The notes below the pieces were generated by a model that saw only the letters and a list, made by a program, of their open reading frames with translations, was not told the DNA's origin and searched no databases. The position numbers were made by a program, and so were the translations under genes. From JBHEKP01 sp041859375 (lineage in GTDB: Bacteria > Hydrogenedentota > Hydrogenedentia > Hydrogenedentales > CAITNO01): 7,636 nucleotides of DNA. This document shows, piece after piece, positions 1 through 7,311 of the stretch. Location of the stretch: assembly GCA_041859375.1 (NCBI GenBank), contig JBHEKP010000194.1:1-7636 (forward strand). Direction: 5' to 3'. Numbering within the stretch: the stretch's first letter is position 1; each line of letters opens with the position of its first letter.

Positions 1-1
1 G

Positions 2-154
2 CCGCTTTGGGACTACGCGGTCCCGGAAGACCTGCCTGACGCCACCGCCAACGACATGGTTCTCACCGCCGACGGCGGCTGTGTCATGGTCGGCTCGGGC
101 ATTTCGTCAGGCATGCTGGTCGCGAAGGTCAACAACGTTTTCGGGGTTGACTAA
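2..154 (+). CDS. C-terminal fragment of a repeat-type (beta-propeller-like) protein
   Basis: An open frame enters from the left edge and ends at a TAA at 152-154, giving 50 residues. Its start lies outside the window. The stretch TADGGCVMVGSGISSGMLVAK resembles the repeat unit T-x-DGG-[YC]-[VI]-[VM]-x-G...D-x-[WL]-[LV]-x-K seen in bacterial delta-60/kelch-like propeller proteins, which are usually secreted or surface-exposed. The last repeat is followed by only a few residues, so this looks like a natural C-terminus. The specific function cannot be told from one repeat. The next gene starts 101 bases downstream on the same strand, so a shared operon is possible but not shown. What is seen is the reading frame and one repeat-like motif; the propeller assignment is inference. 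Confidence 0.6.
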   Translation, partial: PLWDYAVPEDLPDATANDMVLTADGGCVMVGSGISSGMLVAKVNNVFGVD

Positions 155-255
155 GCACCATGCTGAAACGGGATGGAGGCATCCGCACAGGCTTGGGGTG
201 TCAGCCCGTAATATCAGGCGGGCACGTGGACTGAATTGCAAGGAATCCGTTTGTC

Positions 256-1800
256 ATGCCGGCAATCTCAAGGCGTGTGTTTCTGGCGGCGGTCGCGGCG
301 GCCGCCGCCCCCCGGATGGCGCGGGCGGCCAAGGACGGCGGCAGGCCGAACATCCTTTTCATTTTCACGGACGACCACGCACAGCAGGCAATCAGCGCCT
401 ACGGATCGCGCGTCAACCAAACCCCGAATATTGACCGGATCGCCGCCGGGGGTGTTCTGTTTGAAAGAAACACCTGCTGCAATTCCATCTGCGCGCCCAG
501 CCGCGCCGCCGTGCTCACGGGGAAACACAGCCACGCCAACGGACTGCGCACCAACCTGGATGTGTTTGACGGGGGGCAGGCCACTTTTCCGAAACTGTTT
601 CAGGCGGCGGGGTACGACACCGCCCTCATCGGAAAATGGCATCTCAAGTCGGCCCCCACCGGCTTTGACCACTGGGAGGTACTGCCCGGCCAGGGAAACT
701 ATTACAACCCGGATTTTGAGGGACCGGACAGGAAAAGGAGCATCGGGGGCTATGTCACGGACATAATCACCGATCTGTCCATTGAATGGCTTGAAAAACG
801 GCGTGATTCAGGCAGGCCGTTTCTGCTCATGTGCCAGCACAAGGCCCCGCACCGCACTTGGGCGCCCGGTCCGAAGCATCTCACGATGTTCAATGATGTG
901 ACCATACCCGAACCGCCCACCCTTTTTGACGATTATGCGAACCGCGCGCCCGTCCTTGCGAAGAATGAGGCGGCCATCGCCCGGTACATGATGTATGACT
1001 ACGATTTGAAGGTGCCTGGGTTGGGTATTCCAGACGCCTTGGGCCGTGATTATCCCAGCGATGAGGTGCCGCGCATGACCCGGGAACAGAAGGCGCTTTG
1101 GGATGCGGCCTACGCGCCGGTGAAGGAGGAGTATCTCAGGCTGAAGCCGGAGGGCGACGATCTCGTGCGCTGGAAATACCAGCGCTACATCAAGGACTAC
1201 CTGCGCTGCGTCGCCTCCGTGGACGACAATGTGGGCCGCATGCTTGACTACCTTGACACGGCTGGGCTTGCCGACAACACCATTGTTGTCTACGGTTCGG
1301 ACCAGGGGTTTTATCTCGGCGAGCACGGCCTGTACGACAAACGCTGGATGTACCGCGAATCCCTGGCCATGCCCCTGGTGGCGCGCTGGCCCGGAAAAAT
1401 CAAGGCGGGCGCCCGAGTGGACGCCCTCACCCAAAACATTGACTATGCCCCGACATTTTTGGAGGCCGCAGGGATTGCTCCGCCGCCCGGAACACAGGGC
1501 GCGAGCCTGCTGCCGTTGATGCGCGGGGAAAGGCCGGACGACTGGCGGGATGCCGTCTATTACCATTATCACGAGAAGGGTGAGCACAACGTGCCGCGCC
1601 ATGAGGGGGTGTGCACGGCCCGTTACAAGCTCATCCACTATTACGATGACGGCCAGTGGGAGTTGTTTGATCTCGAAAGAGACCCCATGGAAATGCGCAG
1701 TCTTTATGATGCTCCGGACGCGGCCCCCATTGTCGGGGCGATGAAAAAGAAGCTCACTGAACTCAGGGAACAGTATTCCGTGCCGCCCCTTGGAAATTAA
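256..1800 (+). CDS. Tat-exported type I (formylglycine) sulfatase
   Basis: This 514-residue protein hydrolyses sulfate esters, probably on a polysaccharide outside the cytoplasm. The N-terminus has a twin-arginine signal (S5-R6-R7-V8-F9-L10), then an Ala-rich segment and a likely cleavage site near A24/A25. The mature part opens with the family strand RPNILFIFTDD; D39 and D40 are predicted metal ligands. The signature C-x-P-S-R is at 79-83, so C79 (TGC at 490-492) would become formylglycine. Other expected active-site elements are GKWH (126-129), KAPH (196-199) and SDQGFYLGEHG, with D349, Q350 and H357, followed by K362. The C-terminal part (about 425-510, with FDLERDP at 471-477) matches the DUF4976-type sulfatase domain. 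The length is normal and all key residues are present. The start has a weak AGGA 11 bases upstream; later ATGs would remove the signal. The SDQGFYLGEHG style recalls GlcNAc-6-O-sulfatase-like S1 enzymes, but the substrate cannot be assigned by eye. No formylglycine-generating enzyme is in the window. Confidence 0.95.
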   Translation: MPAISRRVFLAAVAAAAAPRMARAAKDGGRPNILFIFTDDHAQQAISAYGSRVNQTPNIDRIAAGGVLFERNTCCNSICAPSRAAVLTGKHSHANGLRTNLDVFDGGQATFPKLFQAAGYDTALIGKWHLKSAPTGFDHWEVLPGQGNYYNPDFEGPDRKRSIGGYVTDIITDLSIEWLEKRRDSGRPFLLMCQHKAPHRTWAPGPKHLTMFNDVTIPEPPTLFDDYANRAPVLAKNEAAIARYMMYDYDLKVPGLGIPDALGRDYPSDEVPRMTREQKALWDAAYAPVKEEYLRLKPEGDDLVRWKYQRYIKDYLRCVASVDDNVGRMLDYLDTAGLADNTIVVYGSDQGFYLGEHGLYDKRWMYRESLAMPLVARWPGKIKAGARVDALTQNIDYAPTFLEAAGIAPPPGTQGASLLPLMRGERPDDWRDAVYYHYHEKGEHNVPRHEGVCTARYKLIHYYDDGQWELFDLERDPMEMRSLYDAPDAAPIVGAMKKKLTELREQYSVPPLGN

Positions 1801-1826
1801 CCCGCCTGCACAGCCGGAGGTTCGAA

Positions 1827-4712
1827 ATGAGATTATGCGCGTCTTTTGCGGTTGCCCTGTTGGCTGCGGGTGCGGTTCAGCCCAATATTCACGGGGCGGC
1901 CCCCTTTCCGGCCGGGGCGGTCACCCTTGAGAACACGCGCATCCGCTACACGGTGGGGGGGGACGGGCGCAACCTGTCCCTTGTGGAGAAGAAAAGCGGC
2001 AGGGAACTGATTGGCGAAACCGGGGCGTCACCATGTGCGCGCCTCCGGAAAGACGGGGTGATGCATGACGCGTCCGGGCTTGCCGCCGATGGAAGCAAAT
2101 GGACCGTCGAATTTTCCGGCGCGGATGTTGAGGCTGTGCTGGAGGTGAAAAGCGCCGAAAACTGGCTGGAATTCCGGGTGGACTCGGTGCGCGGTGCGGG
2201 GGTGGACGAATTGTTCTTTCTGAACATCCCCCTGAACACCGCCGGAACCCTGGGGGAACCCGCCGCCGCCTGCGTGCTGGCCCTCAATCTGCAATGCGAT
2301 GTGGACGAGATACCGGGGCCCTCGAAATATCTCGGGGCGTCCTGCCACGCCCGCTTCGGCCTTGAGGGGGCGAAGGCCGCCATTGTCGCCGCGCCGCCTT
2401 CGGAGCTCCGTGAAATTCTGAAGCAGGTGGTCTCTTCGGCGGAGGAACTTCCCCATTCTACCCTTGGTGGGCCTTGGGCGATGGACGCCCCGATCAATTA
2501 CGGATCCTACCTGATAGATCACGCGGGGGAACTCGGCGAGGAGAACGCGGGGGAGTGGGCCGCGTTGGCCGGAAACCTGGGGATGGGGCAGATTGATCTT
2601 CATCCCGGCGCGTCATTGCGTCACGGCGATCTCGCGCCAAACCCAAAGAACTACCCGAACGGGCTGGACGGGGTGAAGGCGGTGGTGGGCAAACTGCATG
2701 CGGCGGGTATCGCCGTTGGACTGCATACCTACGCGTTTTATGTGGCCAAGGATTCCGAATGGGTTTCCCCCGTGCCCGACAAGCGTCTTGCCGTGGCGCG
2801 CGGTTTTACCCTTGCGGGGGGCGTTGGCGCCGAAGATTCCCTGCTGCCCGTTGCGGAATCCACGGAGGGTGTCTCGCCGGTGACGGGGTTCCAGGTGCGC
2901 AACAGCGCGACGTTGCGTGTTGACGACGAGTTGATTGTCTTTGAGTCCGTGCGGACGGACGGCGGCTTCGCCTTTGCCGGATGCAAACGCGGCGCCTGGG
3001 GCACCACTGCCGCATCCCACGCCGCGGGCGCAAAAGTGGCGCAGCTCAAGGAATGCTTTGGGCTCTTTGTGCCCGATCCGGACACGGACCTGTACGCCGA
3101 GGTTGCCGCGCGCATCGCCAAGGTTTTCAACGACTGCGGCTTTGACATGATTTATCTTGACGCGCTGGACGGTTCGGACATACACGCCGGGGGCGAATAC
3201 GCCTGGTATTATGGGTCGAAATTCGTCTATGAGATTGCGAAGCGCCTTGAAAGGCCCGCCCTTTTCGAGATGAGCACATTCACGCACCATTTGTGGTGCG
3301 TCCGGTCGCGCATGGGCGCGTGGGATGTTCCCGCCCGCGCCCCCAAGACTTTTGTGGACATCCACACCCGCGTCAACGGGGACTGCGCGCTCCGTTTCCT
3401 TCCCGCGCACCTTGGATGGTGGGGCGCTTTCGACTGGGCGCCGGTGCAGCCGGAGCGCACTTTCACGGATGACATGGAATATGTCTGCGGCAAGTGCGTG
3501 GGCAATGACTGCGGACTTTCAATGCTTGTGGGGTTCTCTCCGGAAATATGGGCCAACTCGGAAAACGCCCGGCGTCTTGGGTCGGTTGTGAGGGAGTATG
3601 AGGAGCTTCGCCTTTCGGGGAAGACCCCCGAAGGGGTAAAAGAACTGCTGCGCAAACCCGGCGCGGAATACACGCTGGAAAAGGACAAGGACGGCCGCCG
3701 CTCCTTCAGGGGCGTCCAGTACGCGAGGCACACCGTTTCAGGCGACGGCGCGGATGAATGGACCATCACCAACCGGTTTGGAAGACAGGAGGCGGGATTC
3801 CGCATTGAGGCGCTCATGTCCGCCGCTCCCTATGACGCGCCGGACGGCGTGGTCCTTGCGGGGTTCAACAAGGCGGATGAATTTCCGGACAGAAAGGCGC
3901 GGCAGGGGGTGGAGGCGTCCCTTGAACCGTTGTCCGAACCTCCCATCGGCGCACCCGATGGTGTCCGGACGGTTGCCGAATATTCCGCAAAAAGCAGTCA
4001 TCCCGGGCGCGAGTCGTCATGGGCGCTTGCGGGAAAAGTGTTCACCCCAAACATGAATCTGAAGGACAGGGCGCTTGGTTTGTGGGTGCATGGTGACGGC
4101 GGCGGCGCTGTGCTGAATGTTCAGGTGAAAAGCCCTGTCCACGCAGCCGGTGGGATCGGCGAGCATTATGTGAGCATTGACTTCACCGGATGGCGCTACT
4201 GCCTGCTGGTCGAACCGGAGTCCTATGACATTGCCCGGTATGGCTGGCCCTATTCCACCCGCATGGAGAACTGGGGCGCGACGGTCCCCATGATTGAGGT
4301 AATCACCAATTACAACATCTGGGCCGACTACGGCCAGATTGAACAGCTCAACCTTTGGGTGAACAACCTGCCGTCGGGCGCGGAATCCAGGATACTGCTC
4401 AGCCCCGTGCATGCGCTGCCCCTGCGGCCCGTGGCGCTGAAAAACCCGTCGGTCAGGGTCGGAGGCGGGGAAATTGTCTTTCCCGTGGCGCTGGAAAGCG
4501 GCGCGTGGCTTGAATACAGGCCGGGAAAGGGATGCACCCTGTACGACAAGTCCGGTGCCGTCGTGCGCGAAGTGGCTCCCGAAGGGGTGTTTCCCACCCT
4601 GGATCCGGGCGAAAACAGCCTTCGTTTTAGTTGTGACACCGATCCGTCCGGTCCGCCGCCCCGCGCCCGTGTCACGGTAATCTCCACCGGAGACACCTTC
4701 CCGGTGGATTAA
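1827..4712 (+). CDS. Secreted multi-domain protein with glycoside hydrolase-like TIM barrel, family unassigned
   Basis: A 961-residue protein, probably a secreted glycosidase. GGAGG at 1816-1820, 6 bases before the ATG, fixes the start. The N-terminus has a Sec-type signal (hydrophobic 5-17) without a lipobox. Apparent modules: a beta-sandwich (about 30-215) beginning with VTLENTRIRYTV, as in GH31/GH36-like enzymes; a barrel (about 220-590); a jelly-roll-like region (about 712-860); and a final beta-rich module (about 872-936) with WLEYR and a PTLDPGEN turn. Barrel marks are QIDLHPG (255-261), then NYPNG and GIAVGLHT (294-301), which recall clan GH-D spacing, and FDMIYLDALDG (439-449). D445, at the end of a strand like barrel strand 4, is the candidate nucleophile. 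E481 (FEMST), 36 residues on, or the Asp of GAWD further on, could be the acid/base. The D-to-E spacing also recalls GH101/GH129. A small module interrupts the barrel at 335-407. The gene lies 26 bases after the sulfatase and is likely co-transcribed. The enzyme call is inference; the reaction is unknown. Confidence 0.8.
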   Translation: MRLCASFAVALLAAGAVQPNIHGAAPFPAGAVTLENTRIRYTVGGDGRNLSLVEKKSGRELIGETGASPCARLRKDGVMHDASGLAADGSKWTVEFSGADVEAVLEVKSAENWLEFRVDSVRGAGVDELFFLNIPLNTAGTLGEPAAACVLALNLQCDVDEIPGPSKYLGASCHARFGLEGAKAAIVAAPPSELREILKQVVSSAEELPHSTLGGPWAMDAPINYGSYLIDHAGELGEENAGEWAALAGNLGMGQIDLHPGASLRHGDLAPNPKNYPNGLDGVKAVVGKLHAAGIAVGLHTYAFYVAKDSEWVSPVPDKRLAVARGFTLAGGVGAEDSLLPVAESTEGVSPVTGFQVRNSATLRVDDELIVFESVRTDGGFAFAGCKRGAWGTTAASHAAGAKVAQLKECFGLFVPDPDTDLYAEVAARIAKVFNDCGFDMIYLDALDGSDIHAGGEYAWYYGSKFVYEIAKRLERPALFEMSTFTHHLWCVRSRMGAWDVPARAPKTFVDIHTRVNGDCALRFLPAHLGWWGAFDWAPVQPERTFTDDMEYVCGKCVGNDCGLSMLVGFSPEIWANSENARRLGSVVREYEELRLSGKTPEGVKELLRKPGAEYTLEKDKDGRRSFRGVQYARHTVSGDGADEWTITNRFGRQEAGFRIEALMSAAPYDAPDGVVLAGFNKADEFPDRKARQGVEASLEPLSEPPIGAPDGVRTVAEYSAKSSHPGRESSWALAGKVFTPNMNLKDRALGLWVHGDGGGAVLNVQVKSPVHAAGGIGEHYVSIDFTGWRYCLLVEPESYDIARYGWPYSTRMENWGATVPMIEVITNYNIWADYGQIEQLNLWVNNLPSGAESRILLSPVHALPLRPVALKNPSVRVGGGEIVFPVALESGAWLEYRPGKGCTLYDKSGAVVREVAPEGVFPTLDPGENSLRFSCDTDPSGPPPRARVTVISTGDTFPVD
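2829..3047 (+). other. Small beta module inserted in the barrel of the GH-like protein
   Basis: Residues about 335-407 of the barrel protein sit between the strand GIAVGLHTYAFYV and the later strand carrying D445. The module reads as a short beta domain: NSATLRVDDELIVFESV, then a glycine turn, then GCKRGAWGTTAASHAAGAK. The signature RGxWGT (388-393) followed by HAAGA (398-402) is the pattern found in small beta domains of phage structural proteins and some hydrolases. The reading frame stays open through it and codon use does not change, so it is a genuine part of the protein. Its role, perhaps substrate binding or contact between subunits, is unknown. Confidence 0.6.
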
Positions 4713-4734
4713 AGAGCGGGTCCGCCAATTTTTT
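4683..4734 (+). terminator. Possible terminator at the end of the sulfatase/GH-like unit
   Basis: A perfect 8-base inverted repeat, TCCACCGG (4683-4690) and CCGGTGGA (4701-4708) with a 10-base loop, ends one base before the TAA. It is followed by a small GCGG/CCGC pair (4716-4725) and six T at 4729-4734. The strong stem is 20 bases from the T-tract, and the nearer stem is only 4 bases with a 2-base loop, so this is not a textbook intrinsic terminator. Its position between one gene and a promoter for the next supports the call. Confidence 0.35.
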
Positions 4735-4764
4735 CCCTGACGGGGGCTGTTTTTCTGGCGCTTG

Positions 4765-4793
4765 TTGACAACAATGGGGGCCTTGGATAGGAT
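4765..4793 (+). promoter_or_regulatory. Sigma-70 type promoter for the GH120 gene
   Basis: A perfect -35 box TTGACA (4765-4770) is followed after exactly 17 bases by TAGGAT (4788-4793), which matches four of six bases of the -10 consensus including the key A2 and T6. Transcription would start near 4800 and give a leader of about 39 bases. That leader carries GGAG at 4828-4831, 7 bases before the ATG at 4839. The 126-base gap and the possible terminator upstream fit an independent transcription unit. No operator repeat was seen beside it. Confidence 0.6.
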
Positions 4794-4838
4794 AACCGGA
4801 CTTGGTCGCATGCGCCGCATGTTCAACGGAGACAGACA

Positions 4839-7136
4839 ATGAAAAACATGACAATCGCCGGATTCATACCACTCATTGCCCTGATTGGCTTCGCGCTGGC
4901 CGCGTCCGCGCAGACGGGCAGGGAGTATCACGTCTCCGTCAACGGCAATGACGCCAATGACGGCTCCGCCGCCGCCCCGCTGAAAACGATCTCCGCCGCC
5001 GCAGCGCTCGCCCAGCCCGGCGACACGGTCACCGTTCACGGGGGCGTCTACCGCGAATGGATCAAACCGCCGCGCGGCGGCGAATCCGACGCGAAGCGCA
5101 TCGTCTACCAGGCCGCGCCCGGCGAAAAGGTGGAGGTCAAGGGCTCCGAGGTGGTCAAGGGCTGGGAAAAGGTGCAGAACGACACCTGGAAAGTGGTCCT
5201 GCCCAACACCTTCTTCGGCGCGCTGAACCCCTACGCCGAGCTCATCCACGGCGACTGGTTTTCCCCCAAGGACCGGGAGCATCACACCGGCGCGGTTTAC
5301 CTCAACGGTGAATGGCTCATCGAGGCGGCCAAACTTGAGGAGGCGCTGGCCCCCGCCGGAACCATGCCCGCGTGGCTCAACAACGCGAACCAGGAGTGCC
5401 TGCTGAATGTGGCGTGGTTCAGCCCGCGCAGGGGCAAGACCGACGGCGCAAAAATACAGGCCACCGCATTCGCGGCCAAGAACGGCACGCAAAACGCACC
5501 CTGCGACGAGGGCGGCGACTGTGTCGGGTATATTCAGCACAACCACTGGCTGAAATACGACGGCGTTGATTTCGGGGAAAACACCGAAACACTGCACATC
5601 CGCGCCGCCTCCGCCACGAGCGGCGGCGTCATCGAAATCCGTCTCGACGCCCCCGACGGGGAACTGCTTGGCTCCTGTGCCGTCCCCAACACCGGCGGAT
5701 GGCAGACCTGGAGAGGCTTCAAAACCAAAATCAAACCAGTCGGCGGCGTGAAGACCGTTTGCATGGTGTTCAAAAGCGGAAACCCCAGGCCCGTCCCCGG
5801 GGCCGCCGCCCTGTGGCACGCGAAGGTGGATGAAAACAGCACCACCATCTGGGCGCAGTTCAAGGGGGTGGATCCCAACAAGGAACTGGTGGAAATCAAC
5901 GTGCGCCGCGCCGTCTTCTACCCGGAGAAGACGGGGGTGAACTACCTCACCGTGCGGGGCTTCACCATGGGCCAGGCCGCCACCCAGTGGGCGCCGCCCA
6001 CCTCCGAGCAGACCGCCGTCATCGGCACCAACTGGAGCAAAGGCTGGATCATCGAAAACAACACCATCAGCCACTCCGTCTGCTGCGGCGTCGCCCTCGG
6101 CAAGCACGGCGACGAATTCGACAACACCTCCGCGGACACCGCCGAGGGCTATGTCAAGACCATCGAGCGCGCCATCGCCCGCGGCTGGGACAAGGAAAAC
6201 ATCGGCCACCACGTCGTCCGCAACAACCACATCTCCCACTGCGAGCAGACCGGCGTGGTGGGCAGCCTCGGCGCGGTGTTCAGCTCCGTCACCGGCAACA
6301 CCATCCACGACATCCACATCCGCGAGCTTTTCACCGGCGCGGAAATGGCGGGCATCAAGCTCCACGCCGCCATTGACGTGGAAATCCGCAACAACCACAT
6401 CTACCGCACCTGCCGCGGCATCTGGCTCGACTGGATGGCCCAGGGCGCGCGCGTCTCGGAAAACCTCCTCCACGACAACAGCTACGAGGACCTCTTCATG
6501 GAGGTGGACCACGGCCCCTTTGTCGTCGCCAACAACATCTTCCTGTCGGGCTGCTCCCTGCTTGATGTGTCGCGCGGCGGCGCCTACCTCCACAACCTCA
6601 TGGCGGGCGACATCCGCATCAACCTCTACGACGCCCGGCTCACCCCCTTCCACAAGGCCCATTCCACGGAAATCGCGGGCATGCACGACAATCCCGCCGG
6701 GGATGATCGCTTTTACAACAATGTCTTTGTGGGCCGCCCGAACCTCGCCGTCTACAACAAGGCCAAACTGCCCCTCTTCATGGAGGGGAATGTCTACCTG
6801 AACGGGGCGAAGCCCTCCAAGTTTGAAAAGGCCCCGCTGGTGCCGAAGAAGTTCGACCCGGCGCTGGCGTTGGTGGAGAAGGACGGATCAATGGTGCTGG
6901 AAGCCGACTTCAGCATGGCCTGGACCGCCGGAACACCCCGCAAAATCGTCACCACCGATCTGCTGGGCAAAGCCGCCGTGCCCGATCTGCCCTACGAAAA
7001 CCGCGATGCCTCGCCCCTGAAACTTGACACCGACTACTTCGGCGCCGCGCGCAAGGCCGAGAATCCCTTCCCCGGCCCCTTTGAAATCACCCAAAGCGGC
7101 AAACAGTCGCTCACCGTCTGGCCGAACGCGAAATAG
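4839..7136 (+). CDS. Secreted GH120-family beta-xylosidase with inserted CBM6-like module
   Basis: A 765-residue right-handed beta-helix enzyme matching family GH120 throughout; the characterised member is XylC of Thermoanaerobacterium saccharolyticum, a retaining beta-xylosidase. It would release xylose from non-reducing ends of xylo-oligosaccharides in the periplasm or outside the cell. A Sec signal ends at ASA (residue 24). Family blocks seen in order are HVSVNGNDANDG; GVYREWIKP; FFGALNPY; VEINVRRAVFYPEKTG; WAPPT (384-388); NWSKGWIIE; AGIKLHAAID (from 504); WLDW and FMEVDHGP; and near the end LDTDYFG. By alignment from memory, D531 (WLDW) matches the XylC nucleophile Asp382 and E555 (MEVDHGP) the acid/base Glu405. 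Their spacing is 24 residues against 23, so both are retained. XylC is roughly 640 residues; much of the extra length is a CBM6-like insert (204-314) plus the signal peptide. GGAG 7 bases upstream supports this ATG over the one at 4848. Other specificities, such as arabinosidase side activity, cannot be excluded. Confidence 0.93.
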   Translation: MKNMTIAGFIPLIALIGFALAASAQTGREYHVSVNGNDANDGSAAAPLKTISAAAALAQPGDTVTVHGGVYREWIKPPRGGESDAKRIVYQAAPGEKVEVKGSEVVKGWEKVQNDTWKVVLPNTFFGALNPYAELIHGDWFSPKDREHHTGAVYLNGEWLIEAAKLEEALAPAGTMPAWLNNANQECLLNVAWFSPRRGKTDGAKIQATAFAAKNGTQNAPCDEGGDCVGYIQHNHWLKYDGVDFGENTETLHIRAASATSGGVIEIRLDAPDGELLGSCAVPNTGGWQTWRGFKTKIKPVGGVKTVCMVFKSGNPRPVPGAAALWHAKVDENSTTIWAQFKGVDPNKELVEINVRRAVFYPEKTGVNYLTVRGFTMGQAATQWAPPTSEQTAVIGTNWSKGWIIENNTISHSVCCGVALGKHGDEFDNTSADTAEGYVKTIERAIARGWDKENIGHHVVRNNHISHCEQTGVVGSLGAVFSSVTGNTIHDIHIRELFTGAEMAGIKLHAAIDVEIRNNHIYRTCRGIWLDWMAQGARVSENLLHDNSYEDLFMEVDHGPFVVANNIFLSGCSLLDVSRGGAYLHNLMAGDIRINLYDARLTPFHKAHSTEIAGMHDNPAGDDRFYNNVFVGRPNLAVYNKAKLPLFMEGNVYLNGAKPSKFEKAPLVPKKFDPALALVEKDGSMVLEADFSMAWTAGTPRKIVTTDLLGKAAVPDLPYENRDASPLKLDTDYFGAARKAENPFPGPFEITQSGKQSLTVWPNAK
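5448..5780 (+). other. CBM6-like carbohydrate-binding module nested in the GH120 enzyme
   Basis: Residues about 204-314 of the xylosidase have the CBM6 layout from end to end: AKIQATAFAAKNGTQ, a DEGGDCVGYI segment (C228, Y231), HWLKYDGVDFG (W237, Y240), RAASATSGGVIEIRLD, then LLGSCAVPNTGGWQTW (W288, W291), and a last strand VKTVCMVFKSG. CBM6 modules are beta-sandwiches that bind xylan, beta-glucan or related chains. The GH120 fold resumes at LWHAKVDENSTTIWAQFKG. The binding Asn common after the last strand is not obvious, so ligand binding is likely but unproven. Confidence 0.8.
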
Positions 7137-7203
7137 GAAAAAATACGCCGGATGATTGCGCTGGGGCTGTCCCGTCATAAACGGGCCTTGCGGCATATTT
7201 TGC

Positions 7204-7232
7204 TGGACATGTGAAGGCCCGAAGCCTATCAT
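7204..7232 (+). promoter_or_regulatory. Sigma-70 type promoter for the small exported protein
   Basis: TGGACA (7204-7209) matches the -35 consensus in five of six bases. After exactly 17 bases comes TATCAT (7227-7232), matching the -10 box in five of six. Transcription would begin near 7239 and leave a leader of about 73 bases, which is GC-rich and could fold (for example GGCGG 7244-7248 with CCGCC 7271-7275). Nothing in it resembles a riboswitch I know. The rest of the 175-base gap between the two genes shows no further clear signal. Confidence 0.55.
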
Positions 7233-7311
7233 AGAAATCCGGTGGCGGTTGCGGGGAGTGTGCGCATTGTCCGCCGGTATCGCCGCAAGACACAACAAAA
7301 GGAGAAGGGAC

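Noticed and set aside
186..214. TAATAT at 209-214 as a -10 box for the sulfatase gene
   Set aside because: It matches four of six bases but has no -35-like sequence at 16-18 bases upstream.
808..1638. A 276-residue minus-strand open frame opposite the sulfatase
   Set aside because: No domain, signal or ribosome binding site was seen, and the + strand carries an intact sulfatase with all its active-site motifs.
4017..6686. An 889-residue open frame on the minus strand, opposite the end of the barrel gene and most of the xylosidase gene
   Set aside because: Its translation is low-complexity (Val/Asp/Ala/Gly/His-rich) with no recognisable domain, and it crosses two well-supported genes. It is explained by the strong C/G third-position bias of the xylosidase gene, which removes stop codons from the opposite strand.
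6151..6801. A 216-residue + strand open frame rich in Ser, Thr, Pro and Ala inside the xylosidase gene
   Set aside because: It is the shifted-frame reading of the GC-rich xylosidase gene. Its simple composition comes from reading ACC/ATC/AAC codons out of frame, and the family match is entirely in the other frame.
7171..7185. Inverted repeat CCCGT-cataa-ACGGG as a terminator for the xylosidase gene
   Set aside because: The stem is only 5 bases and no T-tract follows it, so it is too weak to call.
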